64,000 bases of DNA, from positions 5,038,501 through 5,102,500 of the forward strand of contig NZ_CP119421.1 in the NCBI RefSeq assembly GCF_030506305.1, read 5' to 3'. The notes under the pieces were generated by a model. The model had not been told where the DNA came from. It made no database searches and saw only the letters and a list, made by a program, of their open reading frames with translations. The DNA is from Porifericola rhodea (lineage in GTDB: Bacteria; Bacteroidota; Bacteroidia; Cytophagales; Cyclobacteriaceae). Position numbers and translations under genes: made by a program. Of the stretch, positions 7,996-13,539 are shown piece after piece (positions within the stretch are counted from its first letter, which is position 1; each line of letters starts with the position of its first letter).

Positions 7996-8241
7996 ATGAG
8001 GATATATTTGCGAAGATTTGTAAGCAGAAAGGAGTTGGCTGACCGTTTGGGAATTAGTGAGGCCACGCTGAAAAGGAAGATGAAGCGGGTGCAAGGTATT
8101 GAGCAAAAAAGATACGAACTGCTTGATTCTGAAATAGTTTCCGCCTTTTTTAATACCTACTCCCTTTCTCCCCGAAGCCTGGAAGATATCGCAGACTATG
8201 AGTTGAGCAGCTCTTGGAATAACACAAAGTTAGCTTGTTAA
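7996..8241 (+). CDS. Small helix-turn-helix DNA-binding protein, 81 aa
   Basis: Residues 9-30 (SRKELADRLGISEATLKRKM) form a clear helix-turn-helix with a basic recognition helix, followed by a helical C-terminus. An upstream ATG at 7945 would add 17 residues with no obvious structure. The start at 7996 is preferred because it leaves room for promoters facing the divergent structural operon. By position it probably controls the late genes. No named family is certain; a MerR/excisionase-like or AraC-like winged fold is possible. Confidence 0.6.
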   Translation: MRIYLRRFVSRKELADRLGISEATLKRKMKRVQGIEQKRYELLDSEIVSAFFNTYSLSPRSLEDIADYELSSSWNNTKLAC

Positions 8242-8312
8242 TAACGTAAGGTTAGCCCATGAGCCTATTCCAACCATGAGCAACCACCAACAACCAGGTA
8301 AATATTGTACAT

Positions 8313-9089
8313 ATGATAGATCAGCTAGAGTTCAATCAAAATCAGGGTAACCTGGGGACTACCAGGTCCTCTGCTTATACCAATGCCAGATCCGCTAGTA
8401 GTAGTACTTCAAGCAGAACTTCTGCCAGCACCAGCGCTCGTTCCGGAAGTTCTTCTACCAGCAGGTCAGGTACTAGCAGTTCCTCTTTTCTGGACCGTTT
8501 GAGAAACACTACGTCCCGAGCCGTACAAGTAGCAGATCAGACTCGTCAGGTTCAGGAAAGAACTGCTTCTTCTCCTGTTTCTAGTTCAATCAGCCGTTCA
8601 TCTGCAAGCAGAAGTCCTTCCCGTGGGGGTAGCAGAAACAGTATAACTACAGTGACTCCTTCAACAGGTAGAAGTGGAGTAGAAAATGATACCAATCCTT
8701 CCATACAGATGACTACAGGTAGGTCTGCGCAAAGAGCAAGCAGAGCAGTAAGTCCTGAAGAGAATAGTGATCGGATGCATGCCACGCGTTACTTAAATGA
8801 ATTCAAGGAATTGGCAAAAGCTATTGAAAAGCAAGCTTTTGTGCTTACCCAGTCTCAATACGCTGACTTGCAAAATATCATTGCTCAATACCAAGCAAAC
8901 AATGGTGATTTAGAAACCCTGAGACTAATGATGCAGTACAGCCAATTGGAAGTTGAGGGAGGTAGACCTACAACCAACCCTATGATGGCTGCCTTTGGAG
9001 ATATAGATTCCAAAAAAGCAATCTACATAGGGGCCGGGCTGCTGGGATTGGTCCTTCTTAAGAAAATAGCTAAGCGTAACGACAAATAA
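8313..9089 (+). CDS. Ser/Arg-rich tail-anchored protein with IDQLEF head, 258 aa
   Basis: Begins MIDQLEF (motif at 2-7), followed by GTTRSS. Residues about 17-150 are low complexity, built of Ser, Thr, Arg and Ala. A helical region (150-215) leads to the segment FGDIDSKK and a Gly/Leu membrane helix (about 237-252) ending KKIAKRNDK. The FGDI-plus-helix end and the I-D-Q head are shared with the next gene, so the two are probably related in function. The Ser/Arg-rich part could bind nucleic acid. Unrecognised otherwise. Confidence 0.62.
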   Translation: MIDQLEFNQNQGNLGTTRSSAYTNARSASSSTSSRTSASTSARSGSSSTSRSGTSSSSFLDRLRNTTSRAVQVADQTRQVQERTASSPVSSSISRSSASRSPSRGGSRNSITTVTPSTGRSGVENDTNPSIQMTTGRSAQRASRAVSPEENSDRMHATRYLNEFKELAKAIEKQAFVLTQSQYADLQNIIAQYQANNGDLETLRLMMQYSQLEVEGGRPTTNPMMAAFGDIDSKKAIYIGAGLLGLVLLKKIAKRNDK

Positions 9090-9114
9090 TATCCCATCTT
9101 AAACTGTATTTACA

Positions 9115-9471
9115 ATGATAGACCAACATGATTTTCAGCAATTAGGGAGGCTCACCAGATCCAGTGACTACGATCCCCGTGTCCGTAATTACGATCCCTA
9201 TGCACCAAAGAACTATGTGACCAATGAGCAAGGGGTGATCATCCAAGATTCTGTAAGAAGTAATTCGGGAAGTACTTATTCAATACAACAAGCCCGAGAA
9301 GCCCGTATTGCTAACAGAGCACGAAATACTCCCAATATTGCAGAGGGCTCAGCTATGACCGCAGGTTTTGGGGATATTCCTAAGCCAGTATTGATTGGTG
9401 GTGCAATATTGGGAGGGGTGTTATGGTTCAAGCTTATTAAAAAGAATAAGCAAACTAAAAGAAAACAATAA
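9115..9471 (+). CDS. Tail-anchored protein with IDQHDF head, 118 aa
   Basis: The head IDQHDFQQLGRLTRSS (2-17) is almost the same as that of the 108-residue protein on the other strand. A polar linker with DYDPR/NYDPY repeats follows, then MTAGFGDIPK and a C-terminal Gly-rich helix (about 92-108) with a basic tail (KKNKQTKRKQ). It lies 25 bases after the 258-residue gene and shares both head and FGDI segment with it. It looks like a short, single-pass particle or envelope protein. The exact role is unknown. Confidence 0.62.
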   Translation: MIDQHDFQQLGRLTRSSDYDPRVRNYDPYAPKNYVTNEQGVIIQDSVRSNSGSTYSIQQAREARIANRARNTPNIAEGSAMTAGFGDIPKPVLIGGAILGGVLWFKLIKKNKQTKRKQ

Positions 9472-9474
9472 CTT

Positions 9475-9503
9475 TTGGTAAACTACAGGATCTCTGATAT
9501 ACA
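9475..9503 (+). promoter_or_regulatory. Possible sigma70-type promoter of the gdx cassette
   Basis: TTGGTA at 9475-9480 and TATACA at 9498-9503 are exactly 17 bases apart, as in proteobacterial sigma70 promoters. The usual Bacteroidota box (TAnnTTTG) is not visible here. The match is moderate (four of six bases in each box). It is offered because the cassette also carries a non-Bacteroidota style ribosome-binding site and riboswitch. Confidence 0.35.
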
Positions 9504-9540
9504 TAGAACATTTTTAGTATGCTACCGTTGTTGTATCCTA

Positions 9541-9615
9541 CAGGAGGAACGGCCTCCCCCATATTGGGATCAAAGCCCGGGACGGCCCGGGGTTAACCTA
9601 AAAAAGGAGGACGTT
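9541..9615 (+). promoter_or_regulatory. Guanidine-II (mini-ykkC) riboswitch with sequestered ribosome-binding site
   Basis: Two short hairpins lie 18 bases apart. P1 is GGAGG/CCTCC (9543-9547 with 9553-9557) with the loop AACGG. P2 is CCCGGG/CCCGGG (9576-9581 with 9586-9591) with the exact tetraloop ACGG (9582-9585). Paired hairpins with ACGR loops directly upstream of an SMR gene are the hallmark of the guanidine-II class. The strand CCTCCCC (9553-9559) can also pair with the Shine-Dalgarno GGAGG (9606-9610), so ligand-stabilised P1 would free the ribosome-binding site. P1 has one extra loop base relative to the usual tetraloop. Confidence 0.85.
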
Positions 9616-9936
9616 ATGGCTTGGTTTTATTTGCTTCTTGCTGGTGTATTGGAGGTTGTATGGGCCTATTTTATGAAACAGTCAGCAGGATTTACACGAC
9701 TTATACCCTCACTCATTACCTTTATTTCAATGATTGCTAGCTTCGCTTTGCTTTCTCTTGCTATGCGAACGCTCCCTCTAGGGACAGCTTATACCATTTG
9801 GACAGGTATTGGAGCAGTAGGTGCTTTCATTCTTGGCATTGTATTATTAGGTGAAGACTTTAGTTACACACGTCTGTTAGCAGCAATTTTGATAGTTTCA
9901 GGCCTTGTTCTTATGAAACTTTCATCAAGCCATTAG
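9616..9936 (+). CDS. gdx: Guanidinium/H+ antiporter of the SMR family (Gdx/SugE type), 106 aa
   Basis: A four-helix small multidrug resistance protein of the family's usual length. It has the essential Glu13 in the GVLEVVWAY motif, Trp16 and the Gdx-type signature [13 protein letters not shown] in helix 3. It exports guanidinium in exchange for protons as an antiparallel dimer in the inner membrane. The ATG at 9616 is fixed by a perfect Shine-Dalgarno (AAGGAGG, 6 bases upstream), unusual in this phylum. A TTG-initiated longer frame from 9475 would read through the riboswitch and is rejected. The guanidine-II riboswitch supports guanidinium rather than drugs as substrate. It appears to be cargo on the element. 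Confidence 0.93.
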   Translation: MAWFYLLLAGVLEVVWAYFMKQSAGFTRLIPSLITFISMIASFALLSLAMRTLPLGTAYTIWTGIGAVGAFILGIVLLGEDFSYTRLLAAILIVSGLVLMKLSSSH

Positions 9937-9970
9937 AAAGAAGTACTGTCACAATTTGAAACATAGAATT

Positions 9971-10003
9971 AGCCACAGTTAGGCTATCTGCTTAACTGTG
10001 GCT
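9971..10003. terminator. Inverted repeat between convergent genes, probable terminator
   Basis: AGCCACAGTTA (9971-9981) pairs perfectly with TAACTGTGGCT (9993-10003) around an 11-base loop. It lies between the ends of gdx (plus) and the membrane/zinc-finger gene (minus), so it can serve both. There is no strong T-tract on either side. Confidence 0.6.
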
Positions 10004-10027
10004 TAACCAATTTCCTGGTAAGCCTAG

Positions 10028-10861
10028 TTATTTATTGCTCTTACAAGTCCTTTTATGAACATTATGTGCATTGACATTGGTGAATGTGGATTCACAGTGT
10101 GGGCAGTATAATTTTTCGTAGGCTTTGAATATTTTATCTTGTTGGTCTTTTACTATCCGTTGGGCTTGTAGAAGCTCTTGTTCAAGACTCTGCTTTTGTT
10201 CGTTAGCTTCGCTGAGTTCCTGATAGTAGGTGGTAGCTGCTTCTTTGGATTTTGTAAGCTCCTGCTTCATCCTTTGTATTGCTTCGTTGAGCTTAGAAAC
10301 TGCTTCGTTGGCCTTGGTTGCTTCTTGTTGGGAGCTCGTTAGTTGCCGTTCCTTGTTCGTAAGCGTTTCGTTGAGCAGTCGGATCGTTTCCTCTCTTTTT
10401 GATAATAGTTCGTTTACCTCTTGTAGTTTTTCTACAGCTGAGCGATTGTTTTTGACTTCGTAATATTTACCCACCAGAAGATATACTACCAAGTAGTTGA
10501 TGCTGGCAATAAGGATTGAAAACAGATGGGCTGAAAAGATAGCCCTGTTGCTTTTACCCGTGAACTCAAAAGCATCAAAAAAGAGTGCGGTAATACCATA
10601 GGAGCAAAAGGCATAGAAGATAGTAAAAGCATGGCTTACCAGTTTGCTATTGGTGGCTGTGAGCAAAATCATTAAGTGTATAGCTACCGCCAGAAAGCCA
10701 GCGGCTACTTCCCTGGACAAATCCCCCATCTCAGCAGGAAGTAAGCCACTGATTAGGGCTTGCGACTCAAAAATTAAATAACCAAAAATGGCAAAGAAAC
10801 CAATCAGGATGGGGGGAAGTGAGAAAAGCGAATCCGCTGCTTTTTCGTAGAGTTTTGTCAT
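10028..10861 (-). CDS. Four-helix membrane protein with coiled coil and C-terminal zinc finger, 277 aa
   Basis: Four membrane helices (about 15-35, 52-70, 75-97, 107-131) precede a long charged coiled coil (about 138-250). The C-terminus has a single classical zinc-finger pattern, C-x2-C-x12-H-x3-C (Cys253, Cys256, His269, Cys273) with Phe260 inside. The combination suggests a membrane platform with a cytoplasmic stalk ending in a nucleic-acid or protein-binding finger. It is the last gene of the four-gene minus-strand operon, abutting the previous stop. No family was recognised. A role in tethering element DNA or in superinfection exclusion is speculation. Confidence 0.65.
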   Translation of the reverse strand: MTKLYEKAADSLFSLPPILIGFFAIFGYLIFESQALISGLLPAEMGDLSREVAAGFLAVAIHLMILLTATNSKLVSHAFTIFYAFCSYGITALFFDAFEFTGKSNRAIFSAHLFSILIASINYLVVYLLVGKYYEVKNNRSAVEKLQEVNELLSKREETIRLLNETLTNKERQLTSSQQEATKANEAVSKLNEAIQRMKQELTKSKEAATTYYQELSEANEQKQSLEQELLQAQRIVKDQQDKIFKAYEKLYCPHCESTFTNVNAHNVHKRTCKSNK

Positions 10862-11224
10862 TTAAAAATAGATTTTGCGCAGCTGTTGATCATTGATTTG
10901 TAAGAAGCCCTTGGCTTTCCAGGCAACATAGGTGATAAACTTGGTGAGGTAGTAGCGGTGGGAAAGCTTGTCATTGGTAAATGGCATATAAGTACCTCTT
11001 TTCAATAGGTCATTGCTCAACATATGTTCTATACTGTCACAGGCATGCTCATTGACTAACTCGCAAATGTTGATATCATGAGCTTCCAACAGTTTGTTCA
11101 AAGCCAATAAGAAGTCATTTTCATTGCAGGTATGGCAAGCTAGTAACTTGGGATTGTACCTACCTTCACTATCTGTTTCGGGAAGGATTTCCAGCCAGAT
11201 ATATTTCATGCTAAGGTTGTTCAT
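10862..11224 (-). CDS. Hypothetical protein of the element's early operon, 120 aa
   Basis: Unrecognised soluble protein, mixed alpha/beta, with three cysteines and histidines in the first two thirds (HTCNEND, NICELVNEHACD) that might bind metal but form no standard motif. An alternative start at Met6 (MKYIWLE) is possible. It abuts the next gene directly and follows the 93-residue gene by 5 bases, so it is part of the same operon. Confidence 0.55.
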   Translation of the reverse strand: MNNLSMKYIWLEILPETDSEGRYNPKLLACHTCNENDFLLALNKLLEAHDINICELVNEHACDSIEHMLSNDLLKRGTYMPFTNDKLSHRYYLTKFITYVAWKAKGFLQINDQQLRKIYF

Positions 11225-11229
11225 GTTTG

Positions 11230-11511
11230 CTATAGTTTGGAAGTATTATTTTGCTGCAGCTGTAGGTTATGGTCAAAGTATTCTATGGCTCTTTCCAGCT
11301 TTTGTCCTTCACGCAAGCGATAGAAATTCTTGATCTTCTCTTTTTTGACTAACACCAAATCTACTTTGAAGATGGTACCTACCGGCCACTGTAAGCGAGA
11401 CTTCCTGGATGCGGATACAAAAAGTAGAGGAATATTCTGGTCAGCTAAAGGTTGTAGCCGCACTCTGTTTTTGATCCTTACCGATTGTATGTAAACATCC
11501 AGGTAGTGCAT
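11230..11511 (-). CDS. Hypothetical protein of the element's early operon, 93 aa
   Basis: Unrecognised small basic protein. The first 60 residues are strand-rich (YIQSVRIKNRVRLQPL, IPLLFVSASRKSRL, FKVDLVLVKK), followed by a helix with a Gln/Asn-rich end. The compact basic beta fold would suit a nucleic-acid-binding (for example OB- or SH3-like) protein, but no motif proves it. The gap to the upstream gene is 4 bases. Confidence 0.52.
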   Translation of the reverse strand: MHYLDVYIQSVRIKNRVRLQPLADQNIPLLFVSASRKSRLQWPVGTIFKVDLVLVKKEKIKNFYRLREGQKLERAIEYFDHNLQLQQNNTSKL

Positions 11512-11515
11512 AGTA

Positions 11516-12160
11516 TCAGAATTTGAATTTCAAGGCTGCTTCTTCTGCCAGGTTTTGAGTCCGGTTAAACATCTCATTGTCAAACTTTCGGGTATCTATC
11601 CTGCTGAAGTACTTGTTTTTACAGTTCTGGTAGAAATGAATAACATGCCCAACAGGATATTCATTCTTTTCAATCAGCTCTATGCAGTACTGTAGCAGAT
11701 GCCTGGGATTCAGAAAGGCATGTACATTAGAATCTAGTTTATCCACTTCAGAAGCCCTCCCTTGCCGGCGAAAGTTTCTCTCAATATGCTCTAGGGGCTC
11801 CCCTCTCTCTATAGCCTCATAGAAAGCGCTAAGCCATTTGCTAAGCCTCTTATCTCTTAAATATTCAGGATTTAGAGAAGGCATTTTATAGGTGCAAGTG
11901 ACAATGGTAGTGTAGGGTGGTTGATTCAGCTTATATTCAATTTCCTTAACCGGTGTGATTCTTTTACTGGGTCTCAGATAGCCTTTCACATACATTCTTA
12001 AAATGAAGTTGGTCAGCGTATTGGTAGGATCTACATTTTCGTCAAAGCCTACTTTTTTGCTGTATCCCGGTATCACCTTGCCGTTCAGGAATCTGATGAC
12101 CTGCATATAGGTGGCATTATCGGTATCGTAGGGAGCTAGTTCAAATTTTTTATTAGGCAT
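11516..12160 (-). CDS. Hypothetical protein, first gene of the early operon, 214 aa
   Basis: Unrecognised. Soluble, basic and mostly helical in its second half, with patterned Tyr/Phe/Arg and a motif ERNFRRQGRASEVDKLD near the middle. No Walker box, HUH, relaxase or helicase motif was found, so a replication role can only be suggested from its place: first gene of the operon, directly beside a 440-base non-coding region with repeats. The ATG at 12,160 has no Shine-Dalgarno. Confidence 0.55.
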   Translation of the reverse strand: MPNKKFELAPYDTDNATYMQVIRFLNGKVIPGYSKKVGFDENVDPTNTLTNFILRMYVKGYLRPSKRITPVKEIEYKLNQPPYTTIVTCTYKMPSLNPEYLRDKRLSKWLSAFYEAIERGEPLEHIERNFRRQGRASEVDKLDSNVHAFLNPRHLLQYCIELIEKNEYPVGHVIHFYQNCKNKYFSRIDTRKFDNEMFNRTQNLAEEAALKFKF

Positions 12161-12180
12161 AGTTTGCGTTAGTTAACTTA

Positions 12181-12546
12181 TTAAAGTTTTAAAGTAAGAA
12201 AGTATAAAGGGTAGAGAACTTATGTTGAAAACATAGTTTGGGCTTAATGGAAAACTAAGTCAATCCTGAAAAAAATAGCTTGGTTGCTATTCGGACAATA
12301 AGATTCTCTTCTCGGAATTTTTTGCTATCTTGGGAGCAAATTCCGCAGTATAAATGCCGCCATTGCGGACTTTCCTCAAAATCAGTTTCAAGCAATTTTA
12401 GACCGGCTGCGAGACGCTGATTTTAGGGAGTTCTTTATGGTCATGAATAATTAAGGTGGCTTAATGATTTTCATTCTTAAGGTGTTTTATTGTGGATGAT
12501 TAGGTCTTAAAATTTTGTAGTTTGAGACAATTAAAGTTTTAAAGTA
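12181..12546. repeat. 16-base direct repeat pair
   Basis: TTAAAGTTTTAAAGTA at 12,181-12,196 and 12,531-12,546, identical over 16 bases. They frame the non-coding region between the early operon and the repressor pair. Iterons or recombination remnants are possible; two copies alone do not decide. Confidence 0.6.
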
Positions 12547-12550
12547 CCAG

Positions 12551-12583
12551 AAAGCACTTTCATCTATTGGGAGTGCTTTTTAT
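12551..12583 (+). terminator. Terminator-like hairpin
   Basis: AAAGCACT (12,551-12,558) pairs with AGTGCTTT (12,572-12,579), followed on the plus strand by TTATG. It has a weak T-tract on the plus strand and a poorer one on the minus strand. It could end a plus-strand transcript from the non-coding region, or the minus-strand small-protein gene at 12,601. Confidence 0.45.
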
Positions 12584-12600
12584 GTTTTATTATGAAGTGG

Positions 12601-12798
12601 CTATCTATTTCTTTCTTTTTCTTCTAATGGACGAAAATCATCAAGTTCTTCACCAAAGTGATCTGTTAAATAATTCTCTATCAATTGCGATAAGTTTACT
12701 GCCTTTCTCATTGAAAGCTCTTTAATACCATCCTTCTTCCATTTAGTAATACTAATAAAAAAAGAATCTTTTTTAAGCTTGGCACTTGTATCTGGCAT
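12601..12798 (-). CDS. Small ribbon-helix-helix-like regulator, 65 aa
   Basis: The pattern of a short strand (FFISIT), a helix (KKDGIKELSMRK) and a second helix with NLSQLIENYL matches the Arc/CopG ribbon-helix-helix layout. The family call is by eye and moderate. It is divergent from the XRE repressor gene, with 120 bases of AT-rich DNA between. In temperate elements such pairs form the lysogeny switch, which is the inferred role. Base composition here is distinctly more AT-rich than in the host genes to the right. Confidence 0.5.
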   Translation of the reverse strand: MPDTSAKLKKDSFFISITKWKKDGIKELSMRKAVNLSQLIENYLTDHFGEELDDFRPLEEKERNR

Positions 12799-12918
12799 AG
12801 CTTTTATTATTTTTACTAAAAATTATTATTAATACTCCTTTGTATTAATTTTAAGCAAATATTTAATTATTACTGAAATAATCAAATAATATTTTATTTA
12901 AAATAAAATAGAGTAATT
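12799..12918. promoter_or_regulatory. Divergent operator region of the repressor pair
   Basis: Very AT-rich. ATTTTATTT (12,891-12,899) and AAATAAAAT (12,901-12,909) form a 9-base inverted repeat around one base, ending 9 bases before the repressor start codon. A second one, ATTATT/AATAAT (12,866-12,871 and 12,877-12,882), lies 25 bases upstream. Such dyads suit binding of a dimeric XRE repressor, though in AT-rich DNA chance palindromes are common. Confidence 0.4.
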
Positions 12919-13422
12919 ATGACTAACATTGGTAGTAGAATTAGTGAAGCTAGAAAAGCTGCTTCTATTTCGGCAACTGATTTGGCTAAACACTTAAACA
13001 AAACCTCTAGTACTATAAGCCAGTACGAATCAGGGCGTATAAAAGTGGGAATTGAAACACTAGTACAAATTTCTGAAATATGTAGGGCTGATTTATATTG
13101 GTTATTGACTGGAAAGGGTAATAAAATTATAAGAGAGGATGATTTGATAGATGAAAAATTAATCGCTTTATCATCTAGTCAGTCTGAAAAAATTGATGTA
13201 GATGTTTTAGTAAAAATTAAAAATGAAGTTGAAGGGCTTTACAAAGCTCAAATAGAAGATTTGAAAAAGCAGCTTTTAAAGGCTGAAGAAGAGAAGAATA
13301 GATTTATTAATATTGTTGAAAAATTTGTTTCGGTAAAGCATAAGGTAACTGGAAATCTGGCCGCAGTAGTTAGGGAAATAAATAGTTTTTCTACTGTTCC
13401 AGTTACCACTCGACTTTGTTAA
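12919..13422 (+). CDS. XRE-family (Cro/CI-type) repressor, 167 aa
   Basis: Residues 4-65 form the helix-turn-helix of the XRE family (RISEARKAASISATDLAKHL, then SSTISQYESGR), followed by a coiled-coil dimerisation segment (about 95-140). No LexA/CI-type autoproteolysis (Ser-Lys) domain is present, so induction, if any, would not be by RecA-stimulated self-cleavage. The gene is the last of the element, ending 40 bases before the tRNA-derived junction. It probably represses the divergent small gene and the early operon. Confidence 0.85.
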   Translation: MTNIGSRISEARKAASISATDLAKHLNKTSSTISQYESGRIKVGIETLVQISEICRADLYWLLTGKGNKIIREDDLIDEKLIALSSSQSEKIDVDVLVKIKNEVEGLYKAQIEDLKKQLLKAEEEKNRFINIVEKFVSVKHKVTGNLAAVVREINSFSTVPVTTRLC

Positions 13423-13448
13423 GTCGTATAAGGCTAAAAATCAATAGG

Positions 13449-13484
13449 TTACGACGTAAGATTCGAGTCCCGTCCAGACCGCTA
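13449..13484 (+). other. Attachment-site remnant: displaced 3' end of a tRNA (tRNA-Asp-like)
   Basis: TTCGAGTCCCGTCCAGACC (from 13,462), then GCTA, reads as the T-loop, 3' T-stem and 3' acceptor strand of a tRNA. The acceptor strand implies a 5' end GGTCTGG, as in Bacteroidota tRNA-Asp (from memory of the family). The sequence upstream does not form the 5' half of the T-stem or a tRNA body, so only the 3' end is present. TTACG-A-CGTAA (13,449-13,459) abuts it on the element side and may be a recombinase arm. This marks the distal att junction; the rebuilt tRNA and integrase should lie at the other end. Confidence 0.65.
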
Positions 13485-13495
13485 ACAAAAATTTT

Positions 13496-13532
13496 AAAAG
13501 CCTGTAATTCATGGAATTACAGGCTTTTTTTT
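13496..13532 (+). terminator. Strong intrinsic terminator (original tRNA terminator)
   Basis: AAAAGCCTGTAATTC (13,496-13,510) and GAATTACAGGCTTTT (13,514-13,528) form a perfect 15-base stem with a 3-base loop, followed by T residues. It lies 12 bases after the tRNA 3' end, as expected for the native terminator of the disrupted tRNA gene. Confidence 0.88.
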
Positions 13533-13539
13533 GCGTAAA

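Larger units (their letters stand above)
12161..12600. other. Non-coding region with direct repeat, possible origin or small-RNA locus
   Basis: No convincing gene is seen. A 16-base sequence, TTAAAGTTTTAAAGTA, occurs at 12,181-12,196 and again at 12,531-12,546, exactly 350 bases apart; both copies are followed within two bases by AGAAAG. A plus-strand terminator-like hairpin follows the second copy. Between them are short coding-like stretches (12,330-12,455) without a full reading frame. A replication origin, a decayed gene or a small RNA are all possible. It separates the early operon from the repressor pair. Confidence 0.35.
1..13484. mobile_element. Right part of an integrated virus-like element (probable tailless membrane-phage provirus)
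   Basis: Seen: the segment ends at a displaced tRNA 3' end (13,462-13,484). It contains a divergent repressor pair beside that junction, an early operon, a riboswitch-controlled cargo gene, and a long operon of small membrane and beta-rich proteins. No integrase, replication protein or packaging ATPase was recognised, so these would lie to the left of the window. No portal, terminase, tape-measure or tail gene is seen. Inference: a provirus of a tailless phage with an internal membrane, by analogy with such phages of the wider Bacteroidota/Rhodothermota (for example Salisaeta icosahedral phage 1). Homology to any of these could not be tested here. The left end is unknown. Confidence 0.6.

Noticed and set aside
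8003-8010. TATATTTG box matching the Bacteroidota -7 element
   Set aside because: It lies inside the helix-turn-helix gene and would start transcription within the coding region.
9475-9615. Longer reading frame upstream of the SMR exporter starting at a TTG
   Set aside because: It would translate the riboswitch; the ATG at 9616 has a perfect Shine-Dalgarno and gives the normal family length.
12300-12455. Short coding-like stretches in the non-coding region, one with a C-R-H-C-G segment resembling a transposase zinc finger
   Set aside because: No frame extends far enough, there is no start codon in a sensible place, and no inverted repeats or target duplications frame it.
1-13484. Tailed prophage or integrative conjugative element
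   Set aside because: No portal, terminase, tail, relaxase or type IV secretion gene is visible in 13 kb; gene sizes and membrane content fit neither.
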